DNA of 64,000 nucleotides from Candidatus Opimibacter skivensis. Its GTDB lineage: Bacteria; Bacteroidota; Bacteroidia; Chitinophagales; Saprospiraceae. Each line of letters begins with the position of its first letter. The first letter of the stretch is position 1. Shown here one piece after another: positions 35,077-45,680 of the stretch. The position numbers and the translations under genes are program-made. The stretch covers positions 55,492 through 119,491 of the forward strand of contig JADKHH010000037.1 of the NCBI GenBank assembly GCA_016721905.1, read 5' to 3'. The notes under the pieces are model-generated. The model saw only the letters and a list, made by a program, of their open reading frames with translations, made no database searches and was not told where the DNA came from.

Positions 35077-35610
35077 TTAATCTCTGTGAAATTGCGTAAT
35101 CGCATAAATCTCCAAATCAATCCACTCCCCATTCTTGATCTCACATTCCTTCATCGTCCCTTCATATTCAAAACCCAGTTTTTGCAACACCTTTTTCGAA
35201 TTATCATTTTTGGTTTCTACATAAGCATATATCCTGTGCAGTTCCATTTGTTCAAATCCATACTTGATGATGTGCGAAGCCGCTTCAGGTATATACCCTT
35301 TGCCCCAATACTCTGGCAATAACCAAAAACCAATCTCTGCGCGATGATGCACTGGATGAATATCATTGAATCCGATGGCTCCATAAAAGTGCTGATCTCC
35401 CGGATCGCATATCGCCCACCACTGACCTGTTCGATTTTTTTCGATGGTGGCATACCATTCCATTTGCGCCTTTGTCTCTTCCAGTGTAGCAAACGATACA
35501 GCATAGTATCTGGTTACTTCAGGATGGGACAAGCCTTTCCATACGGGATAGATGTCCGATGCATTGATCGGACGCAAGAAAAGGTTATCTGTTTTGATCA
35601 ATAAGGACAT
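35077..35610 (-). CDS. GNAT N-acetyltransferase (RimJ/RimL-like)
   Basis: The 177-residue protein is a complete RimJ/RimL-type acetyltransferase: it starts DNLFLRPINASDIYPVWKGL, has the acetyl-CoA motif A segment WGKGYIPEAASHIIKYGFEQ (R/Q-x-x-G-x-G/A variant GKGY) and the C-terminal KVLQKLGFEYEGTMKECEIK. RimL-like enzymes acetylate protein N-termini or small molecules; the substrate is unknown. It stands alone. Confidence 0.85.
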   Translation of the reverse strand: MSLLIKTDNLFLRPINASDIYPVWKGLSHPEVTRYYAVSFATLEETKAQMEWYATIEKNRTGQWWAICDPGDQHFYGAIGFNDIHPVHHRAEIGFWLLPEYWGKGYIPEAASHIIKYGFEQMELHRIYAYVETKNDNSKKVLQKLGFEYEGTMKECEIKNGEWIDLEIYAITQFHRD

Positions 35611-35720
35611 CGTTTTATTCTTTCTCGAGGTCTGTGAGTGGGACGCTTAGTGATTTGTAGCACGAGGTTGTGGATTTGAAGATCGAACCAGTTAAGTCAT
35701 TGGCTTTAATTAAATAAGTA

Positions 35721-35746
35721 TAGCGCGCAGAGACGCAGAGACGCAG
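35721..35746. repeat. CGCAGAGA octamer element, identical copy at 57.8 kb
   Basis: Two and a half CGCAGAGA octamers. All 26 bases match the reverse complement of 57798-57823 exactly. It lies in the 346-bp gap between two divergent genes (35610 and 35957), where I see nothing else. Confidence 0.85.
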
Positions 35747-35956
35747 TTGAAATTACCACATTTATCAATATGCATTATTGTCCACTTCAAGAGGAAACAT
35801 ACTTTTTACTTTTACTTCCTTGTTGGCTATTCCATGTTGGACGCGCGGAATGCGGAATGTAACCCCCTTATTTCGTTTGTAACTTCAAATTACAAATTTT
35901 TAATATTAGAACTTTCCCTATATTTCGACTTCATTTCACCCTATCCCATACGATCC

Positions 35957-36466
35957 ATGATACAGCATACGATCATCCCATCCCCTATCGGCCCCATTTA
36001 TATTGAAGGATCTGACAAAGGCGTCAGCCGCATCAGCTTCCGGCCGGAAGATACCCACGGCGAACAAGGCGAAATCCCAGCCTGTCTGCAGGACTGCGCG
36101 GACCAGCTTTCCGCTTATTTTACGGGCACACTCAAGGAATTCGATCTGAAACTGGATTTTGGCGACGCTCCGGAGTTCCATATCGAAGTCTGGAAGATGG
36201 TCAAACTCATCCCCTACGGCCGCACCAGGACCTACACAGACATCGCAGACATCATCGACCACCACAATGCAGTCAGAGCTGTAGGCCACGCTAATGGCCT
36301 CAATCCGCTTCCTATCGTCGTCCCTTGTCACCGCGTCATCGGAAAAGACGGCAGCCTCACCGGATATGTCTACGGTCTGGAAATGAAAAGATGGCTCCTC
36401 AGCCACGAATCACCCGGACAGTATATGAAGCAGTCGGATCTGATGAGTGTCCTCGATCACAACTAA
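35957..36466 (+). CDS. ogt: Methylated-DNA-[protein]-cysteine S-methyltransferase
   Basis: The 169-residue protein (ATG at 35957) removes alkyl groups from O6-alkylguanine in a suicide reaction. It shows the active site VVPCHRVIGK (Cys124), the helix-turn-helix with the arginine finger (YTDIADIIDHHNAVRAVGHA) and the conserved NPLPIVVPCHR order. The N-terminal domain is short, as in Ogt-like enzymes. A longer frame open to 35747 would add an unlikely AT-rich leader, so I use the ATG at 35957. It converges on the giant adhesin gene and shares the repeat-type terminator between them. Confidence 0.92.
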   Translation: MIQHTIIPSPIGPIYIEGSDKGVSRISFRPEDTHGEQGEIPACLQDCADQLSAYFTGTLKEFDLKLDFGDAPEFHIEVWKMVKLIPYGRTRTYTDIADIIDHHNAVRAVGHANGLNPLPIVVPCHRVIGKDGSLTGYVYGLEMKRWLLSHESPGQYMKQSDLMSVLDHN

Positions 36467-36510
36467 GACCTCAACGTACATATCTCTCTTTTAAATAAAA
36501 CGAAAAGCGA

Positions 36511-36640
36511 TTCGGAAGTAGAGACGCGATTAATCGCGTCTTTGATTCGGAAAGACAAAACGAAAAAAGGCCTTTAAAAGAAGTAGAGACGCGATTAATC
36601 GCGTCTCTACTTCTTTAAAGACCTTTTTTATTTTACAAGT
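36511..36640. repeat. Two copies of a GTAGAGACGCGATTAATCGC-type palindrome; bidirectional terminator
   Basis: The first copy (about 36514-36545) is one-sided: its right arm diverges after GCGTC. The second (about 36565-36638) is a full palindrome with arms of about 34 bp (one mismatch, one indel), ending in a T run. It lies between the convergent ends of ogt (36466) and the adhesin gene (36647), so it probably terminates both. The core CGCGATTAATCGCG is shared with 27801-27814. Confidence 0.8.
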
Positions 36641-36646
36641 TTGCCT

Positions 36647-39600
36647 TTATTTATTTCGCAGCAACAAGATCACGCGTGAATAAATTTCCTTGTCCGTCTG
36701 GAGTTCGATGACATAACTGCCCTCTGTGAGATTAGCTACATCAAGGGCATATTCATTCCGACCAGTGATACCATGTATGTCTGCAGATTTCACAGTTTGC
36801 CCCATGGTATTGACCAATCGTAAATGCACATCTTGATCCTTAGAGGTTGTAAAGGAAAGATTCAAAGTTTCGCTTACCGGATTAGGCCAGAAAGAAACTT
36901 TTTGCAGGTTACTTTCGATGTCCACCAGCTTTTCAGAATGTAGTATCTCTTCCGACGGCTTAGTCTCTATCTCCATTATTTCCGAAGGATTGGATACGAA
37001 GCCTCCCAGTGGATCTTCACAATCCAGGATTGCTGTACACACTGTCTCACATCCATACGAATCGGTCACCGTCAGACTGATATCCACAGGCGAAAATCCA
37101 ATATAAATCGTAATCTGCGGTGTACCCTGACCTGATTGCAAGAGGTAATCATCTCCGTCCAATGCCCACACATACGTGTAAGGTGCTACACCATCCGTAA
37201 CGATCGATGAAATCACCACGCCATGCGTGCTACACTCTACTGGCGGAGGTAGGAGGATCGCACATTCAACAAACGTATTCGGTGTCCAGCGGATAAGCTG
37301 TTCTGCCTGGGATGAATTGCCACAAGCATCAGTAGCCACCCACAACCTTCTCACGATAAACTGCCCAGGCTGATTGCCTGGAAGTATGGTCTCTGTATAG
37401 GATATCGAAACAGGTTGCGCTGTATCTTCTGCAAGAACCGAAGGTACGGCAGGCAATGGAGCACATGTGAGGTTCATATTCGCAGGAACACCTGAAATCA
37501 CCGGAGGTAAATCATCTATCACATCCACACTAAAGGTGATCACGGTTGCATTGCCACACACATCTGTCGCTACCCATGTATACACCCGTCGCTCATAATA
37601 TCCTGCAGCTTCACAATCATCTGTCAAGGTTGATTGCAGTGTAAATACAGGTAAGATCTGCAGATCACATTCATCCTCCACATACACACTGCCATCATCT
37701 AAGGCATTGAGCTGGTCCATGATACCCGTCTGGGATAGGCTGACTTTGTTATTCTGGTTGTCAAGATATCTCCTGATGACAGACCATGTCGGTATAAGGA
37801 TTTCTGGTGCTTCGGTATCGTTCAATACGATTGTCTGTTGTACTGTAGAGGCATTTCCACAGAGGTCTTTAGCTGACCAGGTACGTCTGATGACCAGGCC
37901 TTCCCTGCATTCTGTATCCAATGTATCCTGCACCATCGTGACGGGAACGAATCTGCCGGCGCAATCATCAAAAGCAGTTACCACAGGGAGACTGAGATCA
38001 TCGCACAATTCGGCTACGACGCCCTCGATGATTGGACCTGAACCGTCACCAACATGCACCAGCTGGATTACGGAAGTTGAATTGCCACAAGCATCAATAG
38101 CATTTATCCTACGGCGGACATCGTATTCAAATTCACAATCTCCTGCGATGATGCTGTCCACTGTTGTCACGATGATCTGTTGCTGGCAATTGTCTGTGAC
38201 CATGATTTCAGGCAAGGTCTCATCACAACCAATCGTTACTTCAGGTTTGAATCCTGGAAATGTAGGCGGAGTTTGATCCACGATATTTATCCTGGCGGTG
38301 AGCATGCTATTGTTCCCGCAGATATCTGTTGCCGTCCACTCCAGTATCAGCGAAACTATGATACCGGTACTTGCACAATCACCACTGGCAGTGACTTTTT
38401 CATTAAAGGTGACAGAAAGTCCTTCACTACATGCATCTTCAGCATGTACATCGTCCACGCCAAATAGTGTATACTGATCCTCACTTGTTCCGCAATCGAT
38501 CGTCAGGACATCTCCTGGTTGAAGTGCAGCGAGGATAGGGTTGACAAATTCTATTTCAGGTGCGATATTATCATCTGGCAACAGAATAGCAGTATCCCTT
38601 ACCATATTACCACATGGATCAAAACCCTCATAGGTGCGTCTGATCGCATTACCTGTACCACATGGATTAGGTACTTGCACATCCCAGTATCTCAGATTAC
38701 CATTTCCGCAGTTGTCGATGACTTCTATTTCATCAAGGGCAGGATCACCAACACAGGTTATTTCAGGTACCCCTATGATCACCGGCTCTTCATCGTCAAT
38801 CAGTTTAGCCTCAATCTTCAGGACTGTTGTGTTTCCACATGCATCCGTGCCTGTCCACTGATAAGTGCGCAGCTCTGCATATCCGCTGAATTCACAATTG
38901 CGGGCAATGATGGTAGCCTCCTTGAAGGTGATGGTCGGTGTGTTACCACAAGAAGGAGGACTCATCACTGAACCTACATTCAAGGATTCAAAAAACGCAG
39001 GTATACCCCCTTCATTGCAGGTGTATTCAAAGGTCGTGTTCTGACTGATACCAGCGAGTTGAGGTGGTGTCAGGATCAGCACGGGTCCCTTTTCATCTAT
39101 CAACGTGATATACTGAACCGCGGTGGATACATTGCCGCAAAGGTCAGAGGTAGTCCAGGTGCGTGTGATGATCTGACCATCCTGACAGCCTGGTAGTGGT
39201 TGTGACTCCACCATGGTGATATCGCATGCGCACAAGCATTCATCTGTAGCGGTTACTACAGGGGGTGCGGGGATAGCATCACAGCTTACAACGGTGTCTG
39301 CAGGAATTCCTTCAAAGACAGGAGGTATTTCATCTACCAGTTCGAGGAAAACAAATGCGGTACTGCTGTTGCCACAGGCATCGGTGGCCGTCCAGTTGAG
39401 ACGATATCGGTTGATGTATCCATCGGTTGCACAGTCACCTTCATCGAGCAGCATGTCTGTAAAGCTTACTGTCACAGTGCCTGCGCAATTGTCCGAAGTG
39501 GTGATACTGCCGGCACCCAATTCAGGGATTTCCCATGCAGGATCTTGTCCGAGACATTGAACTTTAACGGTACCTCCATTCGGAATACCTTGCAGGAGTG

Positions 39601-42600
39601 GATCAGCAAAAGTGATCACAGGAGGTGTATTGTCAAATACAGTAATGACTTGTGTACAAGTTGATGAATTACCACACGCATCTGTTGCCCGGTAGGTCCT
39701 GGTTACAATGAATCTATTGACACAGGTCTGATTACTAATTGCATCACTGACAAACGTCACCGTAGTTGTTCCACCGCAATTGTCTGAGGTGATGACACTA
39801 CCTGGATCTGGCACTGGCACCAGGCTCGCACATTGTACGGTGAGATTGGCAGGACAGGTGATCGATGGTGCTGTGTTGTCAAACACGGTGATGATCTGAG
39901 CACAGGTGCTCGAATTACCGCACAAGTCAGTAGCGCGGTAAGTGCGTGTCAATGTATAACGATTAGGGCATGTCTGATTGGAGATCACATCACTGACAAA
40001 GTGATGACGGCTGTGCCAATGCAATTGTCTGTAGATGTGACAAGGGCTGTATTTGGTACGGGCACCAGGGAAGCACATTGTACGGTGAGGAGCAGGGCAG
40101 GTCATCATCGGTGGTGTGTTGTCAAACACAGTGATGATCTGATTGCAAGTGGCTGATTACCGCACAGGTCCATAGCCCTATAGGTCCTGGTCAGTGTATA
40201 TCTGTTAGCGCATGTCTGATTTGAAATCACATCGTTGACATGCGTAATTGTGCGGTTCCTGCACAGTTGTCTGTGGAGGTCACCAGTGCAATATTCGGAG
40301 CAGGTACTAGAGCAGCACACTGCACCGTGACACCAGCAGGGCATGTAAGGATCGGAGCCGTATCATCAAATACAGTTATGATCTGTGTACAAGTAGATGT
40401 ATTATCGCAAGCATCTGTGGCCAGATATGTGCGTGTGATGGTATACCTGTTAGGACAAGTCTGATTGGAAATCACATCTCCCACAAATGTAATCGTCGCC
40501 GGATTACCGCAATTGTCTGTTGATGACACCGATCATGTATTGGCAGGAGGCACTAAGGGCAGCACACTGAACGGTGACATTTCCAGGGCAAGTGATTTGT
40601 GGCACGCTATCATCATTGAGGATCGTTCCATTGCCCGTCAGGCTGGCACCACCGCCACTGAAGGTGATAGCCCGTCCAACCGTAATCAGGCTGCTCAGTC
40701 AAAAGAGGAAAGATATTCATCGGCTTCTATAAAACAGTCACCATTGGCGAGGACGGTAATATTGATATCTATCTGACCAGGGGGAATTGGCTGTATACCG
40801 CTAATAAATTGGTAATCTCCATCGGCCAAGGTCGCTGTTCCATCTTGTGTGTTAAAGTTGAAAAGAACAATCGCCTCAGACGGATTGGTCATCGTCACTA
40901 CAAAGACATGGTTAGCGGAACTTCCCGTACAGCCTTCGACCATGACAGGACTAGAAATCGTAATGATTGCAGAATCATCATTGATGATCGTACCTGTACC
41001 GCTGCCATCAAGGATGGAGGCATTGACAGGATTTGACAAGGTCATCACAACTGTTTCGTTCAATTCCACTTTCTCATCACCATTGACAGCACAGAAACCG
41101 TCTGTGTAAATGCTCCCCCAGCGGTAAAGTTCAGGGTGCCCGCAGCCAGGGGTTGATAATCGAGATCACCTGTAGTGGCGGTTCCGCCGGTGATAGCATA
41201 ATCAACGGAACATGCATTGGCATTGACTGTGCGTGTAACGGTGAAGGTAAGATTTGAGGTACCAGCATTTCCTTCCAGGACGGTTGGATCATCGATAGAA
41301 AACTGAGTGTTGACTATATTGATAGCATAGTCCTCAACTTCACCTCGTAGCGTCACCTGTATAGGTTAAACCGGATGCTGTGCTGATTCGGAAGCGACCA
41401 AAAGAATTTCCAAGCGATGCTCCGCCGGGAACTGCAAAACTCAATGCATTATTTCCCGCCACTAATGCCTGGTTGGTGAAGATCTGTTCTCCAGCATCTT
41501 CCCAATCGCCATCAAGGTTGAAATCAACCCATGCATTTAGCAGGCCTCCCAGGAAGCATTGACGGTAATATTTGCCGTCGTATTGATGACCAAACTGGCA
41601 CTAACACACCATCGTCATCATCCCCATCCTCATCTGCACCATCACCTTTAGCGGTTGCGTTTGGCTGTCCATCAACTTCAGCATCTACTGTTGCGCCCAA
41701 ACGCAAACGCCAAATTGTGCTTATGCCCTGGACCGTATTGGCATGCAAAGGTTGGATATGGAATCGGAGCATCGCCCCAATCAAGTTCGTCGTTTAAGAG
41801 TGTACCTGTCTGCGGAGAACCTGCTGTTGTCACGCCGGCAGGTGCACCAGTGATGGATCCAAGTGTTACCGTAAAGGTTTCATCTGTTTCAATATTGAAA
41901 TCACCATCACATTGACGGTGATCATCTTGACTTCACCTGCATTTCCTGTAAATGCAAGAGAGCCGTCATTATCTACATAATCATTATTAGCAGTTGTAGC
42001 TGTTCCGTCATTGGTCGTATAGGCAACATTAAAGCCTCCTTGAACGGGATTGTTCAATGTTGCATTGAAGACAAAGGGTGTATTACCACTATTACCCTCT
42101 GGTAAGGATTGAGTACCCGTCAACGTCACCGTGGCGGCATCATCATTGGTGATGGTTCCTGTTCTCTGGAGGGTGCCTAAGGTCACGTTTCTGCCCGAGG
42201 CATTAAGGAATTTAAGGCTAGCATTATAAATTTCACTGTTTTCAACTTTGTTGTCATTAGTGATAGTCACGTTTACAGATTGGGCAGTCGTCGTGCCAGG
42301 CCTGAAGGTGACTAACTGATTCATGATCCCAGTATAATCATTATCCCCAGTCGTGGCGGTACCATCTGATGTCGAAAACTGAACGGTCACAGGACATCTA
42401 CAGGATTGCTCAGGTCACTGAGAAGACCTCTGGGGTGGAAGATTTTCTGCCTGGCTTACATTAGCGGCTATCGCTACCATGGCGGCATCATCATTGGAGA
42501 TCGTTCCGGTTTGAGGAGAACCATCTTAGTGATCGCAGCGATTTGCTCGGCAGAAGTCGGTGACAGAATTGAGTTTGACCGTAAAGGTTTCATTTAACTC

Positions 42601-45600
42601 AACCTTAATATCACCATTTGACCAACACAGTAATAGATTTAGATTCTCCCCTGCGTTCCCGTGAAAGTCAGTGCACCATCATTATCAGCATAATCATTGT
42701 CCAGCGTTGTGGCCGTACCATTGTTGGTTGAATAATTGACCTGGAATCCTCCCTGTACGCTTCCTGAAAGTGTGGCGGTAAATGCATACACTGTCGTTCC
42801 TGCATTGCCTTCATTTTGCGCTAATCCACCGGTTAGGTAAGGGTCGCTGAATCATCATTGTTGATCGTTCCGGTCCCCTGGGCATCGGCCACACCAGCAC
42901 CAACCACATTGGTGAGATTGACAAAGAACGTTTCGTTGTCTTCCACGGTAAGGTCACCATTGACGGTTACACTAAACATATACATCGTGCTACCTTCTGG
43001 AATAACCTGACCAGTCAGTGAATTGGCTACATAATCATTATTGCCCGTTGTAGCGGTATTGTCTTGTGTGGCAATATCAAAAGTCACTCCACCGGGTCCG
43101 GCGGGTGTATTGAGACTTACGGTGAAATTGAAGATGGTTGTTCCTGCATTTCCTTCTGCTATTGTCACATCATTGACAGATATGGCTCTGTCCAAAATGA
43201 CGACCTGATAATCTTCTACTTCACCATCGTTGGCAAGACCGGTTATTCCCAAAGCACCTGCGGTGCTGAACCTGAAACGTGCAAAAGAAGTGCCTAATGA
43301 TGCGCCACCAGGGACAGAAAAACTCAGCGCATTGTTGCCTGCAACTAATGCCGTTGATGTAAATATTTTTTCGCCGGCATCGGACCAATCACCATCACGG
43401 TTAAAATCAACCCACGCGTCCAATAATCCAGGAGCAGAGGCATTGACTGTGATGTCATTGGATAGGTTAGTGATCAGAGAAGCGGGTAATGTCACTCCGT
43501 CTTCGTCAGCTCCGTCGCCGGTAGAAGTAGCATTTGGTTGACCATCACTTTCTGCATCAACTGTAGCACCAAGACGGAGACCACCAACGGTCAAGGTATG
43601 TCGTGCGCCATTATTAGCATTCAAAGTCGGATAGGTGCCTGCAAAGCCTGACTGCGCAGCGGAAGGCGCATCTCCAAAATCAAGCTCATCATTCAAGAGT
43701 GTTCCGGTCTGTGGTGAACCTGCAGTCGTTACGCCTGCAGGAGCTCCGGTCACTGCACCTAATACAACTGTAAAGGTTTCGTCAGATTCGATACTCAAAT
43801 CTCCGACACCCTGTACGGTAATCGTTTCGATTTCACCTGCTGTTCCGGCAAAGGTCAATGTACCGTCATTGTCTGTGTAGTCGTTGTTAGCCAACGTGGC
43901 GGTACCGTCATTCGTTGTGTAGGCCACCATGAAACCTCCTTGTACCGGATTGTTAAGGGTAGCATTGAAGATAAATGGTGTATTACCACTATTACCTTCT
44001 GGCAATAGTAGTAGTACCTGCAGTAAAGTGATACCTGGTCGTTGATTCCTGTATAATCATTGTCCGCAAGTGGTCGCTGTTCCATCGGAGGTTGAAAAAC
44101 TGAACTGATACCTTTACATCAACAGGATTGCTCAGGTTGACAGCGAAAACCTGTGGCGTGATATTTTCAGCCTGGCTGATGTCAGCTGCGATCGCAACGA
44201 CGGCTGCATCATCATTGAGGATAGTACCGATTTGTGGCGAGCCTGCAGTAGTTACTCCCGCAGGTGCGCCTGTGATCGCACCGAGCGCAACCGTAAAAGT
44301 TTCATTGAGTTCCACTTTAATATCCGTTGTTGTATTGACGGTGATGGTATGGCTTTCACCGGCTGTTCCTGCAAATACAAGTGATCCGTCATTGTCCGTA
44401 TAATCATTATCCGCTGTAGTGGCAGTGACGTTATTCGAGGTATACCCCACATTAAAACCTCCTTGTACGGGATTGCTCCGTTTGTGAGGCAGTGCCTGTA
44501 AGGGTTACAACAGCTGCATCATCATTGGTGATTGTACCGAGTCCGGTATCATCTGCAAGCGTTACACCGCCTGGTGCTCCTGAAAGGACTACAGTGAAGT
44601 TCTCATTTGCTTCAACCGTATTATCGTGATTGACTAAAACTGTCACAGTCGCTGTAAGAGAACCACCTGCAGTGAAAGAAACTGTACCGCCACTGATGGA
44701 GGCAAAATCAGAAGGGCTGACTGCCGTTCCGTCTACGGTATTCACGGCCAGACTGAACGCTTCTGAGTTATCATTACGTGTCACCGTAAAATTGAAAGAT
44801 GTGGTGGACCCACCTGTGCCTTCGTTCATCGCGACATCATTGATGGTGACGCTTGTTGGCGTTTTGAAACCGAAATCTAAAGAAAGGTTTGTACTGGCAT
44901 CTGTGTCACCATCATTGATAGGCTCAGCACCATACGCTAAAGTAATCGCTGCAGCAGCTACACCAAAACCAGACACTGGATCTCCATTGTCATCATTGTT
45001 GACATCGTTGTCAGGATCCAGTGCGCCGCCTACCGGACTGCTCACAAGTGCAGCCATGAGTCCGTTGTCATACAAGGCTCCTCCTATATTGAAGTTGGAG
45101 GTTGCCATCTCTACGATATAATTGCCCGGACAAACTACAAATGAATACAAACCACCACCTGCAGTAGTCGTGTTAGCAATTGCAGCACCATCAGCTCCGG
45201 TGAGTATTCCATCTCCATTGTCCAGATATAAGTTAACAGTGACTCCATTGATGCCTGTGTCTCCGGCATCAAACACCCCATTTCTGTTGTTGTCCTTATA
45301 TACCAGGTTACCAAGGGTCAGTGCACCAAAAGGAGTCAAGGTAGGATTGGAAGCTCCAAGAATATCCGGATCATCCGTTTGGACAGTTGCAAAATTGCTT
45401 CCAGAGACATTACTCTGGTTTGAAATATTTATACCAGGTACCGTTCCTGTTGGGCAGGCATTGGCATTGACATCGACCTCATAGGTGATGATGATTGTTT
45501 TACCATTTGGCAATGTAAATCCGGTGGAAGGAAAAGTTTGTGCGGTCAATTGATATTGGGTAAGGACTGCCAAACACAGGATCAGGAGAACTTGCGAAAC

Positions 45601-45621
45601 GGATGTGTGGGTAAGTTTCAT
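36647..45621 (-). CDS. Giant T9SS-secreted surface protein (SdrD-B, Calx-beta, GEVED, HYR-like repeats), interrupted by many indels
   Basis: One gene of about 9 kb seems to run from the ATG at 45621 (signal peptide MKLTHTSVSQVLLILCLAVL...TAQ) to 36647. Order: an SdrD-B-like domain (LGNLVYKDNNRNGVFDAGDT) at 45.2-45.4 kb; several Calx-beta repeats (NDDAAVVTLTGT..., GTATTADNDYT...) at 41-44.9 kb; GEVED domains (LDFGDAPSAAQ...GEVEDYQV) at about 43.2-43.7 and 41.3-41.8 kb; about 13 HYR-like repeats (DNTPPVIT...TDNCG...ATDACGNSST) at 36.95-40.5 kb; and a C-terminal Por-type sorting domain (VSFWPNPVSETLNLSF... ending SRVILLLRNK), which sends it out through the type IX system. It is probably an adhesin or gliding-surface protein. 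Between 40.0 and 44.5 kb the frame changes at least ten times, by single-base indels and by missing repeat segments; outside that part the frame is clean. Confidence 0.8.
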
Positions 45622-45680
45622 AAAACCTATTTTCAAAATGTTAGGATGGTATAGATATTTCACTTTATGTAGTCGATAGA

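Noticed and set aside
36511..36640. Possible insertion-sequence ends
   Set aside because: The palindromes are perfect and short with no transposase or target-site duplication between them; they fit repeat-type terminators better.
40240..45490. Several long open frames on the plus strand across the adhesin gene
   Set aside because: They are antisense shadows of repetitive low-stop sequence. Their translations show no domain, while the minus strand gives clear HYR-like, Calx-beta and SdrD-B repeats.
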